This document shows positions 1 through 6,593 of a stretch of DNA of 7,239 bases, piece by piece (position 1 is the stretch's first letter; every line of letters starts with the position of its first letter). The notes under the pieces were generated by a model. That model was not told where the DNA came from. It saw only the letters and a list, made by a program, of their open reading frames with translations, and made no database searches. Origin of the DNA: Armatimonadota bacterium (lineage in GTDB: Bacteria; Armatimonadota; Hebobacteria; Hebobacterales; WVXJ01); the NCBI GenBank assembly GCA_011773575.1, contig WVXJ01000019.1, positions 7,779-15,017 of the forward strand. The letters run 5' to 3'. Made by a program: the position numbers and the translations under genes.

Positions 1-735
1 GCATCTACTGGTGATGCGGAACAGACCGCAGACACAGAACGTTCCATCTTCGTCCTCTGTGGAGCGGGCATCAAAGCGCCCATGGATGAAATCGGCAAGG
101 TCTTTCAAAACAAAACCAACATCAAGGTGCAGTACACTTATTCCGGCTCGGCCTGTCTCCTTGCCCAGATAGATAACTCCCGGCAGGGTGATGCCTATAT
201 GCCTGGTGAATGGTTCTATATGGAACAGGCTGATGAAAAAGGGTATTTGACAGAAGTGGAGAGAATCGCCTACGTCATTCCGGTGATCGGAGTGGCGAAA
301 GGAAATCCCAAGAAGGTCCGCGGTCTGCGTGACTTGGCCCGAAAGGATTTGCGTGTGGGAATAGGTGATCCCCATGCTACTGCGCTGGGCAAACAGGCTT
401 ATATAGTCCTGAAAAATGCGGGTCTGCAAGAGGAAGTGATTTCGAACCTGACCACCTCGGCGGCTACTGTTCCGGAACTGGGCAATGCCATAAAACTTGG
501 GCACCTGGATGCCGCCATCGTCTGGGATGCGGTGGCCCACTGGTATCCGGAGGATATTGATATCGTCCTCATTGAACCCGAATACAATGAGGTCAGCACA
601 GTGCCATTAGGAACTCTAGAATTCGCAGAAGATCCTCAGGCAGCCAAGAAGTTTCTTGACTTCGTCGCCTCTGATGAGGGAAAGGCGATTTTCAAGAAGC
701 ACGGCTACAGCCTTACTCCAAACCTTGAACTCTAA
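1..735 (+). CDS. modA: Molybdate/tungstate ABC transporter substrate-binding protein ModA (5' end outside window)
   Basis: This is the extracytoplasmic binding protein that captures molybdate or tungstate and delivers it to the ModB permease. The reading frame is open from base 1, so the visible 244 codons lack the start and any signal peptide or lipobox. The first visible residues (about 1-14) are polar and look like a linker; the folded domain begins at FVLCGAGIKAPMDEI. Family features seen are the CGAG beta strand near the start, the YSGSACLLAQI oxyanion-loop region, GDAYMPGEWFYM, and the second-lobe segments VGIGDPHATALGKQA and LDAAIVWDAVAHW. It ends in a typical SDEGKAIFKKHGY helix. The next gene, encoding the permease, starts 13 bases after the stop, which fits one operon. 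Family assignment is firm; whether the ligand is molybdate or tungstate cannot be read from sequence alone. Confidence 0.93.
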   Translation, partial: ASTGDAEQTADTERSIFVLCGAGIKAPMDEIGKVFQNKTNIKVQYTYSGSACLLAQIDNSRQGDAYMPGEWFYMEQADEKGYLTEVERIAYVIPVIGVAKGNPKKVRGLRDLARKDLRVGIGDPHATALGKQAYIVLKNAGLQEEVISNLTTSAATVPELGNAIKLGHLDAAIVWDAVAHWYPEDIDIVLIEPEYNEVSTVPLGTLEFAEDPQAAKKFLDFVASDEGKAIFKKHGYSLTPNLEL

Positions 736-737
736 GT

Positions 738-743
738 GGGGGA
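738..743 (+). promoter_or_regulatory. Ribosome binding site of modB
   Basis: GGGGGA lies five bases before the GTG at 749. It supports that codon as the modB start rather than the in-frame ATG at 656, which lies inside modA and has no such site. Confidence 0.6.
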
Positions 744-748
744 TTAGA

Positions 749-1585
749 GTGAGTTCCGCAGACAGGAAATCTTCCTCCCGAAAAAGCGCTGCCGACGAGG
801 TCTTCTTCAAATCCTGGAGCAATGGACTGCTGCTCTTTTACCTCACTCTTGTAGCGCTGATCCTTTTCTTCACCGCTCGCTATGCAGGTATTGCGGGATA
901 TACTGAACTACTGCGCGATCCTGACTTCCGGGGCGCACTTATCCTCAGCCTGGAGACATCTACCATCGCGACTCTTCTTGCAGTCGTCGTGGCGGTGCCT
1001 GGTGCCTATGCGCTTTCCCGTTATCGCTTCCCGGGCCAGAATATCCTGGATACTATTCTTGACTTGCCCATTGTACTTCCCCCTCTCATCATGGGAGTCT
1101 GCTTGTTGATCTTCTTCAGCCCTGCAGCTTCTCCAATCGGGGCCTTTCTCAAAGAACATGATCTCAGAGTGGCATATACTCGCCCCGCTATCGTAATTGC
1201 CCAGTTCATGGTAGCGGGCGGGTTCACCATACGCTGCTTGAAAGCCACCTTTGATTCTATGACGCCCCGCTATGAACAGGTAGCGCGGACCCTGGGGTGC
1301 TCCTCAAGCCGCGCTTTCTTCACTGTCGCCCTCCCACTTGCAAAGGGAGGTATCGTGGCCGGCGCCATCATGACTTGGGCAAGAGCCATCGGCGAATTCG
1401 GGCCAATCATTGTCTTTGCAGGATCAATCTCAGGTTATACTTTAGTGCTTCCCACCGCCATCTTCTTGAAAATGCAGGTTGGCGACTTGGAGCCGATGGC
1501 CGCGGGTACGATGGTACTCGTGTTCATCGCCACCGTCGCGCTGCTAATCTTCAAACGCCTGGGCGGCAGAGGCTATATCTGGTAA
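749..1585 (+). CDS. modB: Molybdate/tungstate ABC transporter permease ModB
   Basis: This is the integral membrane subunit forming the oxyanion channel. The GTG start at 749 is chosen because it follows modA closely and has a G-rich ribosome site; starting at the upstream ATG 656 would add 31 residues overlapping modA. The 278-residue product has about six hydrophobic segments (roughly residues 26-44, 62-87, 103-122, 146-164, 200-224 and 252-269). Between the fourth and fifth lies the cytoplasmic EAA loop that docks onto the ATPase, seen as EQVARTLGCSSSRAFFTVALP, followed by the ModB-typical WARAIGEFGP. The LPIVLPPLIMG segment is also characteristic. Length and motifs match normal bacterial ModB, and nothing is truncated. 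The next gene begins 34 bases after the stop. Confidence 0.95.
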   Translation: MSSADRKSSSRKSAADEVFFKSWSNGLLLFYLTLVALILFFTARYAGIAGYTELLRDPDFRGALILSLETSTIATLLAVVVAVPGAYALSRYRFPGQNILDTILDLPIVLPPLIMGVCLLIFFSPAASPIGAFLKEHDLRVAYTRPAIVIAQFMVAGGFTIRCLKATFDSMTPRYEQVARTLGCSSSRAFFTVALPLAKGGIVAGAIMTWARAIGEFGPIIVFAGSISGYTLVLPTAIFLKMQVGDLEPMAAGTMVLVFIATVALLIFKRLGGRGYIW

Positions 1586-1608
1586 TTATCTTCGGTTGCA
1601 AGAATACT

Positions 1609-1615
1609 AAGGAGG
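1609..1615 (+). promoter_or_regulatory. Strong ribosome binding site of the MoaD-like gene
   Basis: AAGGAGG, a full Shine-Dalgarno match, sits four bases before the ATG at 1620. It is the strongest such site in the operon, suggesting that the small protein is made in more copies than the transporter subunits. Confidence 0.8.
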
Positions 1616-1619
1616 AAAC

Positions 1620-1892
1620 ATGGTTACCCTCAAGTTGTTTGCCGGTCTGAGAGACGCGGTCGGTAAGAAAGAAGTACAGCTAGACAAAGATGATTTGACA
1701 TTGACGCAACTGCTGGAGCACTTCGCTCAGAGTTACGGCGAGAAGGTGCGTGATTTCCTTGTCGATAAAGAGGGAAACATAGACCCCAGCGTATTGCTGC
1801 TGGTCAATGATGAACCGGTGGGGCAAGATCTCCAGGCCCAGGTCAAATCCGGTGACGTGGTATCTATTCTCCTACCGACCGCAGGGGGGTAG
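1620..1892 (+). CDS. moaD: MoaD/ThiS-family sulfur-carrier protein with C-terminal Gly-Gly
   Basis: A 90-residue ubiquitin-fold protein of the MoaD/ThiS type. In this family the C-terminal Gly-Gly is adenylated by a MoeB/ThiF-type E1 enzyme and converted to a thiocarboxylate, the sulfur donor for the molybdopterin dithiolene. Seen here: an N-terminal beta strand VTLKLFAGLRDAVG, a central helix LTQLLEHFAQSYGEKV, the strand VLLLVNDEPV, and the family-typical end SGDVVSILLPTAGG directly before the stop. The extra DFLVDKEGNIDPS loop resembles the longer archaeal-style MoaD proteins. It lies between modB and modC, so it is co-transcribed with the importer and probably serves molybdenum or tungsten cofactor synthesis. 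A role in thiamine or another sulfur-carrier pathway is possible but fits the neighbours less well. Confidence 0.9.
   Translation: MVTLKLFAGLRDAVGKKEVQLDKDDLTLTQLLEHFAQSYGEKVRDFLVDKEGNIDPSVLLLVNDEPVGQDLQAQVKSGDVVSILLPTAGG
1884..1889 (+). promoter_or_regulatory. Ribosome binding site of modC inside the MoaD-like gene
   Basis: The six G bases that encode the terminal Gly-Gly of the MoaD-like protein sit six bases before the TTG start of modC and are the only candidate Shine-Dalgarno stretch there. Together with the three-base gap between stop and start, this suggests translational coupling. Confidence 0.6.
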
Positions 1893-1895
1893 GCA

Positions 1896-3002
1896 TTGAT
1901 TTCCATCAGGAACTTGAGCCTGGATCTGGGCGAGTTCAGTCTCCGCGATATCTGCCTGGAAATCAAGGAGAGAGAGTATTTCGTCGTCCTTGGAGAGACC
2001 GGCGCCGGCAAGACTCTACTGATAGAGAGTGTTGCCGGACTGCTTCGACCTCAAGTGGGAGAAGTCTGGCTGGCGGGTCGTAATGTGACAAACCTGAGAC
2101 CTGAGGACAGGCGCGTCGGCTACTTGCCGCAGGACTACGCACTCTTTCCCCATCTCTCGGTGAGAGACAACATCGGCTTCGGCATGAAGGTGGCGAAGCG
2201 GGCGAAGCCGATGATTGACTCGAAGGTCGCCCAACTAGCTAATCTCCTGGGAATCACTCATCTGCTGGAGCGAGATGTGCTGCATCTCAGCGGCGGGGAA
2301 CGCCAGCGAACGGCTCTCGCTCGCGCCCTGGCGATAGACCCCGAGATTCTGCTCCTGGATGAGCCCCTGTCCGCCTTGGACGAGCAGACCCGAGAGAATC
2401 TTTGCGGTGAACTGCGCCGGGTACACGAGCGGTGCGGCACCACCACAGTCCACATCTCCCATTCTTTCGAGGAAACCCTCGCTCTTGCGGACCGCATAGC
2501 AGTCATAAATGCAGGTCAGGTTGAACAAGTAGGCATACCTACGGAGGTGATGTCCCGTCCCGCAAGTGAGTTCGTGGCTTCATTTGTCCGCTGTCAGAAT
2601 ATCTTGCGCGGGCGCGCATATTCGGAGGCTGAACTGACTCGAATCGAAGTGGACGGCACAGAAGTGTGCTCTGACTATCCAGCCGGCGGAGCAGTTACCA
2701 TTACCGTCCGTCCTGAAGAGATAGCTCTGTCCGAGGAACTTCCCTCACAGGGGAAACCCAACCTGTTTCGCGGGGAAGTGACGATGGTAGTGGATCGTGG
2801 GGCAGTTACGCGAGTCGATGTGACGACGAGAGCGAAGGTCCAGGGTTCGAAAGAGACACCGGCGAGCCTGCGTCTTGTGGCACTCTGCACTCATCGTCAA
2901 GGTAAAGCACTTGGCCTGACGCCTGGAAAAGAACTCTACATCTCATTCAGGCCCAGTGTGGTACATGTGATCAGGCGCAACCAGGACGAGGCGAATACAT
3001 AG
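1896..3002 (+). CDS. modC: Molybdate/tungstate ABC transporter ATP-binding protein ModC (WtpC-like)
   Basis: This is the cytoplasmic ATPase that powers the ModAB importer; 368 residues. Motifs seen: Walker A GETGAGKT (residues 33-40), Q-loop Gln79 in YLPQDYALFPHLSV, signature LSGGERQR (131-138), Walker B ILLLDEP (151-157) with catalytic Glu156, D-loop SALD (159-162) and H-loop His189. Residues from about 231 to the end contain VRCQNILRGR, a TVRPEEI segment and a region fitting a TOBE-type domain, where relatives bind oxyanion and inhibit transport. The TTG start at 1896 is chosen because MISIRNLSLDLGEF aligns with the usual first strand of this family and no closer ATG exists. It is the last gene of the operon; the convergent histidine kinase gene ends 30 bases away. 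All catalytic residues are present. Confidence 0.95.
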   Translation: MISIRNLSLDLGEFSLRDICLEIKEREYFVVLGETGAGKTLLIESVAGLLRPQVGEVWLAGRNVTNLRPEDRRVGYLPQDYALFPHLSVRDNIGFGMKVAKRAKPMIDSKVAQLANLLGITHLLERDVLHLSGGERQRTALARALAIDPEILLLDEPLSALDEQTRENLCGELRRVHERCGTTTVHISHSFEETLALADRIAVINAGQVEQVGIPTEVMSRPASEFVASFVRCQNILRGRAYSEAELTRIEVDGTEVCSDYPAGGAVTITVRPEEIALSEELPSQGKPNLFRGEVTMVVDRGAVTRVDVTTRAKVQGSKETPASLRLVALCTHRQGKALGLTPGKELYISFRPSVVHVIRRNQDEANT

Positions 3003-3032
3003 AAAGAGTAGGGGAGGAGTCCTTTCTCTGCG

Positions 3033-4298
3033 CTAGGCCGAACCGGGCAGGCCGACTGGAAGCGTGAAGCTGAACCTGCTTCCTTTGACTTTGCCACTCA
3101 CTTCATCAATAGACAGCGGGCTCTCCACCCAGATACGGCCCCCGTGAGCCTCCACGGCAAGTTTACAGAAGGTTAGACCCAGACCGGTGGATAGCCCCCT
3201 GCCGCCTTTCTGATTAGCGGCCTGCTCGAACTTGTCAAAGATACGCTCCTGGTATTCCTCGGGGACTCCTTCGCCCGTATCTTCAACACTGATTAGCACC
3301 CAGCCGTGCGCTTCATCATTGCAGACGGAAATGGTGATCTTTCCTTCCGAAGGGGTGAATTTTACTGCATTTCCGAGCAGGTTCACCAACACCCGCTGAA
3401 TCTTCTCCCGATCCAATGAGATTACGAGGGGCAAATCAACAATGTCCGTTACGACTTCAAGCTTCGCCTCTTGTATTAGCGGGGCGACCTGCGCCAGCGC
3501 GGCTTCGACCAAGTCCTCTATTCTTGCTTCTGCCCTCTCCAGCGGCACCTCTCCGTTTTCGAGACTGCTGATATCGAGCAGGGTATTTACAAGGCCGAGG
3601 AGAGATCGGGCCCCGCTGAGACCAATCTCAACGAGTTCTCTTCGAGCATTCTCGCTTTCAACCTCCTCCGAGGCAAGAGTCTCCAGAGCAGCCATAACCG
3701 TAGTCAGGGGAGTGCGTAGATCATGCACAATCATCGAACTCAGATCTTCGCGCAGCAGTTCCACTTCTCTTTCCCGTGTCACATCAACCAGTGTAAACAG
3801 ACATCTCTTGGGCTCTCCGGCCGCATCTCGCGCTAAAGCAACGCGGACTCGCAACACCCGGCCCTTGCTGGCAAATTCTCTTTCTGCATTCCCGTTGGGC
3901 CCGGCCTCGGCTTCATCTACGAGTCCCAACAATACTGACTCGGCCGGATTATCCCGGCTCAGTGTGCGAGCACCCATTTCCTCCCAGTCCAGGAGTCGCC
4001 GGGCCGAGGTGTTGGCCATCACCACGTCAGCGGAGGGCAATTCCACGAGAAGCACTCCGTCCTCCATGCTCTCGACGAGAGAGTAAGGAAGGCCTTGGTT
4101 GCTTATGTGGGAAGAATCAAAACGCCCGGTCTCCAGAATCTCGGCAATCCGGTTCAGGGAGCGCGCCAGCCGGGCGATTCTATCATTACGTTCATCTAAT
4201 GATGTTAGAAATGCACGCGCGGATAAGTCACCCTCTGCCAGCCGACGCGCGACGGCTTCAAGCAGTTCTACCTCCGCATGAGGTTCACCCGGAACGAT
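3033..4298 (-). CDS. Soluble sensor histidine kinase (HAMP-like, PAS, HisKA, HATPase); non-standard or missing start codon
   Basis: A two-component sensor kinase read leftward. The first in-frame ATG is at 4067 (344 residues), but the frame stays open to a stop at 4328-4326. The upstream part encodes a HAMP-like helix pair, including LLEAVARRLAEGDLSAR and, after a DE motif, RIARLARSLNRIAEIL, so the gene very probably starts further up. A good ribosome site at 4316-4309 lies ten bases before an ATC at 4298, used here as the provisional start (421 residues). Counting from the ATG 4067, a PAS-like fold spans about 1-98, the H-box is SSMIVHDLRTPLT with His115, the N-box is NLLGNAVKFTP (229-239), G1 is DTGEGVP, the F-box is FDKF and G2 is GLSTGLGL. 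No membrane segment is visible, so it should sense a cytoplasmic signal. No response regulator is adjacent. Kinase identity is firm; the start is not. Confidence 0.85.
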   Translation of the reverse strand: MVPGEPHAEVELLEAVARRLAEGDLSARAFLTSLDERNDRIARLARSLNRIAEILETGRFDSSHISNQGLPYSLVESMEDGVLLVELPSADVVMANTSARRLLDWEEMGARTLSRDNPAESVLLGLVDEAEAGPNGNAEREFASKGRVLRVRVALARDAAGEPKRCLFTLVDVTREREVELLREDLSSMIVHDLRTPLTTVMAALETLASEEVESENARRELVEIGLSGARSLLGLVNTLLDISSLENGEVPLERAEARIEDLVEAALAQVAPLIQEAKLEVVTDIVDLPLVISLDREKIQRVLVNLLGNAVKFTPSEGKITISVCNDEAHGWVLISVEDTGEGVPEEYQERIFDKFEQAANQKGGRGLSTGLGLTFCKLAVEAHGGRIWVESPLSIDEVSGKVKGSRFSFTLPVGLPGSA

Positions 4299-4308
4299 AC
4301 CTTCTAGG

Positions 4309-4316
4309 CCTCCTTT
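4309..4316 (-). promoter_or_regulatory. Ribosome binding site upstream of the histidine kinase
   Basis: On the minus strand AAAGGAGG is a near-perfect Shine-Dalgarno sequence in the kinase reading direction. Neither ATG nor GTG nor TTG occurs in the kinase frame downstream of it before position 4067. The out-of-frame GTG (4288) and ATG (4279) both run into a stop codon within about seven codons. This is the main reason for placing the gene start near 4298. Confidence 0.6.
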
Positions 4317-4359
4317 CTGTTTCTTCTATCTTACCCTGTTTGCCGGTTTTCATTACCAT

Positions 4360-4388
4360 TTGACAGAGGTTTTTCTGGCGAATAGACT
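4360..4388 (+). promoter_or_regulatory. Sigma70-type promoter giving a leaderless mRNA for the phosphodiester glycosidase
   Basis: A consensus -35 box TTGACA (4360-4365) is followed after 17 bases by TAGACT (4383-4388, four of six consensus bases). The ATG at 4396 lies seven bases after the -10 box, which is where transcription would be expected to begin. No Shine-Dalgarno stretch precedes that ATG, so a leaderless message is the simplest reading. TAGAAT at 4388-4393 is a better -10 match but is too far (22 bases) from the -35 box. Confidence 0.55.
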
Positions 4389-4395
4389 AGAATAA

Positions 4396-6108
4396 ATGCG
4401 ATACAGCAAATTCATATCAAGATCTTCTCTCACAGTAAGCCTGCTGGCCCTGCATCTTCTCTCCTCAATCGGTCACGCCGATTGGCGCAGTCAGCGCTAT
4501 ATTGCACCGGGCGTGAAGCATATCTTCATTCAGAAGGAAAGCGGGCCCCATCAGATCAACATCCTTCAATCCAGTCTCATGGATGGTCGTCTTTCTCTTG
4601 CTACAGCACTGGCAAACGGATATGTGATGGGCAATGAGACCCTCTCCACAATGGTTGCCTCCGCCCAGACGAACCATAGCCAAGTGGTGGCGGCGATAAA
4701 TGGAGATTTCTTTCGCCGCCCTCCAGATACTTACGCTGGCGATCCCACGGGATTACATGTTCTTAGAGGAGAACTTATCTCTTTTCCCCATCATATTCGC
4801 TCCGCGCTGTTGATCACCGCTGACGGGAAACTGCATATATATCGCCCTCGTATATCGGCCTGGGCCATCTCTTCTCAAGGACCGCGACACACGATCCATG
4901 GATTGAATCAAGCGAGGGATTCCGGTGAGCTCGTGCTCTATACAACGAGATTTGGGGATTCCACAAAAACGAATCCTCATGGGGCGGAAGTGATTCTCAG
5001 CACCACACGGACCGATATCACTACCTCTTGCAAGATAAAGGGGAGAATAACAGCGATTAGTCGCTCAGGCAACAGCAAGATTCCTCCCAAGGGAATGGTG
5101 CTCTCCGGTCACGGCCTTTCCGCCTGGTTTCTGAATCAGTTGACGGTGGGGGAGGAGATGGAGATTTCGATCCACCTGGACCCTCAGCCTGGTGAGATAG
5201 TGGAGGCAATCGGAGGCGGACCGCGCCTGCTTAGGGATGGCAAGATCTCGGTCGAAGCGGAAGAAGAATCATTCACCCCGCAGTTCATCCACCAGCGTCA
5301 TCCGCGCACGGCCATCGGATTCTCTCGCAACAGTCTCTTCTTCGTGACCGTGGACGGCCGCCAGCCCAAGCGGAGTGCCGGAATGACTCTGTATGAATTA
5401 GCCAGATTGATGCTCAGTCTGGGCTGTCAAGACGCTCTTAACCTTGACGGCGGAGGATCCACCGAGATGCTGGTAGCAGGGCAAATGGTGAATTCTCCCG
5501 CGGGAGGCGAAGAAAGACCCATAGCAAACGCTCTTCTCTTGCTGTCCGGTGCGTCGCCGGGCGTCCCGACGATCTTGACTCTAAGACCGGCCTGGACCTC
5601 CATCTTGGCCGACGATGAAGTGCACTTGAGCGTGGAATGTCAGGATTCTTACTACCAGGCCTGTCCATTGCTCCCGAAACAGATCTCCTGGAAAGTCACT
5701 CCCCCGGTCGGAGAAGTCAGCCGAGAAGGAGTGTTTGCGCTCACGCGACCGGTGCAAGATAGCTTGAATGTGGAGATAGAGGCCTCCACCGGAAGGATCA
5801 GGGCGAGGGCGCAGGTCAAGGTATATCCCGTCCCGCTCTCTCTGCGGGTCGTGCCGGAGGAGATTCGCCTCCGTCCCGGTCAGGGCCAGCAGTTCGTCGT
5901 GGAAGGGAAAACGGTTGACGGAGGAAGAATACCTTCTCTGCTACTGAAGCCGACTTGGTCTTGCTCTGCAGGAGGCGGTGAAATGCACCCTGGAGGATTC
6001 TTCTGGGCGGGACAGACTCCAGGTAAAGCGAAGATATTCGCGCGATTGGGTGACCTGTTGGGCCAGGCGGAGGTGACAATAGACGAGGAAGCAGCTCTGA
6101 CGAAGTGA
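4396..6108 (+). CDS. Exported phosphodiester glycosidase family (NAGPA) protein with Ig-like C-terminal repeats
   Basis: A 570-residue secreted protein. Residues 1-28 form a signal peptide: basic start, hydrophobic core about 10-25, likely cut after GHA28. Residues about 35-385 match the NAGPA domain, whose human member removes GlcNAc from a GlcNAc-phosphodiester; bacterial members are thought to act on envelope glycans or phosphodiester-linked sugars. Family motifs seen: AAINGDFF (99-106), DPTGLHV, VEAIGGGPRLLRDG (269-282), RHPRTAIGFS (301-310), VDGR (319-322) and the hallmark LNLDGGGSTEM (348-358), then NSPAGGEERPIANALLLL. Residues about 390-562 are beta-rich and read as two Ig-like (bacterial Ig) repeats, 390-477 and 478-562, probably for binding wall or polysaccharide. 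The substrate is unknown. The RidA-family gene overlaps the last four bases. Expression is probably from the leaderless promoter just upstream. Confidence 0.88.
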   Translation: MRYSKFISRSSLTVSLLALHLLSSIGHADWRSQRYIAPGVKHIFIQKESGPHQINILQSSLMDGRLSLATALANGYVMGNETLSTMVASAQTNHSQVVAAINGDFFRRPPDTYAGDPTGLHVLRGELISFPHHIRSALLITADGKLHIYRPRISAWAISSQGPRHTIHGLNQARDSGELVLYTTRFGDSTKTNPHGAEVILSTTRTDITTSCKIKGRITAISRSGNSKIPPKGMVLSGHGLSAWFLNQLTVGEEMEISIHLDPQPGEIVEAIGGGPRLLRDGKISVEAEEESFTPQFIHQRHPRTAIGFSRNSLFFVTVDGRQPKRSAGMTLYELARLMLSLGCQDALNLDGGGSTEMLVAGQMVNSPAGGEERPIANALLLLSGASPGVPTILTLRPAWTSILADDEVHLSVECQDSYYQACPLLPKQISWKVTPPVGEVSREGVFALTRPVQDSLNVEIEASTGRIRARAQVKVYPVPLSLRVVPEEIRLRPGQGQQFVVEGKTVDGGRIPSLLLKPTWSCSAGGGEMHPGGFFWAGQTPGKAKIFARLGDLLGQAEVTIDEEAALTK

Positions 6109-6524
6109 GAGCCATGAAATACGACGACAATACGCGTGGTCAAAAAAGCCGAGTATTCTCTACCCCCAAACTGCCGGCACCGAAAGGACCCTATTCTCAG
6201 GCGGCGCAAGCGGGAGATTTTCTTTTCATTTCCGGGATGATTGGCATCAACCCGGAAACAGGTGAGGCAAGCAAGGATTTTTGTGACCAGACACAGCAAG
6301 TATTGGATAATCTCCGCGTCTTGGCAGAACAAGCCGGAGGCTCGCTGGCTGATATTGTAAAGACGACGGTATTCCTGTCGGACATGAACGACTTCGCGGC
6401 CATGAACGAAATCTACTCCAGGTACTTCCCGACCAATCCTCCCGCCCGTTCCACGGTCGCGGCAACACCCCCTGGCGGCTTCCTCATCGAGATAGAAGCC
6501 ATTGCCTTTCTGCCGGAGGGGTAA
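6105..6524 (+). CDS. ridA: RidA family (YjgF/UK114) enamine/imine deaminase
   Basis: A cytoplasmic trimer-forming protein of the RidA family, which hydrolyses reactive 2-aminoacrylate-type enamines released by PLP enzymes. Core motifs seen, numbered from GTG 6105: PAPKGPYSQA (24-33), FLFISGMIGINPETGE (39-54), VKTTVFLSDMNDFAAMN (85-101), and NPPARSTVAA (111-120) with the catalytic-type Arg115, then IEIEAIAF (128-135). The conserved Arg and the first Glu of IEIE are both present, so deaminase activity is plausible. The start is uncertain: GTG 6105 overlaps the previous stop codon (GTGA), giving 139 residues, while ATG 6114 gives 136. Either leaves a polar N-terminal extension of about ten residues beyond the usual start. 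No good ribosome site is seen, so translation may be coupled to the upstream gene. Confidence 0.92.
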   Translation: MRAMKYDDNTRGQKSRVFSTPKLPAPKGPYSQAAQAGDFLFISGMIGINPETGEASKDFCDQTQQVLDNLRVLAEQAGGSLADIVKTTVFLSDMNDFAAMNEIYSRYFPTNPPARSTVAATPPGGFLIEIEAIAFLPEG

Positions 6525-6527
6525 ACC

Positions 6528-6558
6528 CCCAACCCATCTCTGCATCCCAACCCTTCTC
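6528..6558 (+). repeat. Short tandem-like direct repeat after ridA
   Basis: Two 13-base copies, CCCAACCCATCTC (6528-6540) and CCCAACCCTTCTC (6546-6558), differ at one base and start 18 bases apart. The second copy's CCCAAC can also pair with GTTGGG at 6570-6575, a weak six-base stem with an 18-base loop. Function is unknown. It lies three bases past the ridA stop and could be part of a 3' end signal, but no T tract follows. Confidence 0.6.
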
Positions 6559-6593
6559 GGATGTTTGCTGTTGGGCAGAATGTGCGCTCTTCT

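Noticed and set aside
656..748. Extending modB upstream to the ATG at 656.
   Set aside because: This would overlap modA by 80 bases and add a non-family N-terminus; GTG 749 has a G-rich ribosome site and fits the usual length.
1586..1619. Separate promoter or riboswitch before the MoaD-like gene.
   Set aside because: The gap is only 34 bases and holds just the ribosome site; a molybdenum-cofactor riboswitch would not fit.
3001..3029. Possible bidirectional terminator between the convergent modC and kinase genes (AGAAAG pairing with CTTTCT).
   Set aside because: Only six mostly A-T pairs with a 15-base loop and no T tract on either strand; too weak to call.
3442..4086. Long serine- and arginine-rich open frame on the plus strand.
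   Set aside because: It is the antisense shadow of the histidine kinase; composition is low-complexity with no domain and no ribosome site.
4329..4360. Minus-strand promoter for the kinase (TAAGAT as -10 box).
   Set aside because: No acceptable -35 box at 16-18 bases upstream; four of six matches in the -10 box alone is not enough.
6573..6588. Sigma54-type promoter (GG-N10-GC) before rtcB, as expected for RtcR control.
   Set aside because: Only the GG, CA and GC bases match; the flanking consensus bases are absent and no RtcR gene is seen.
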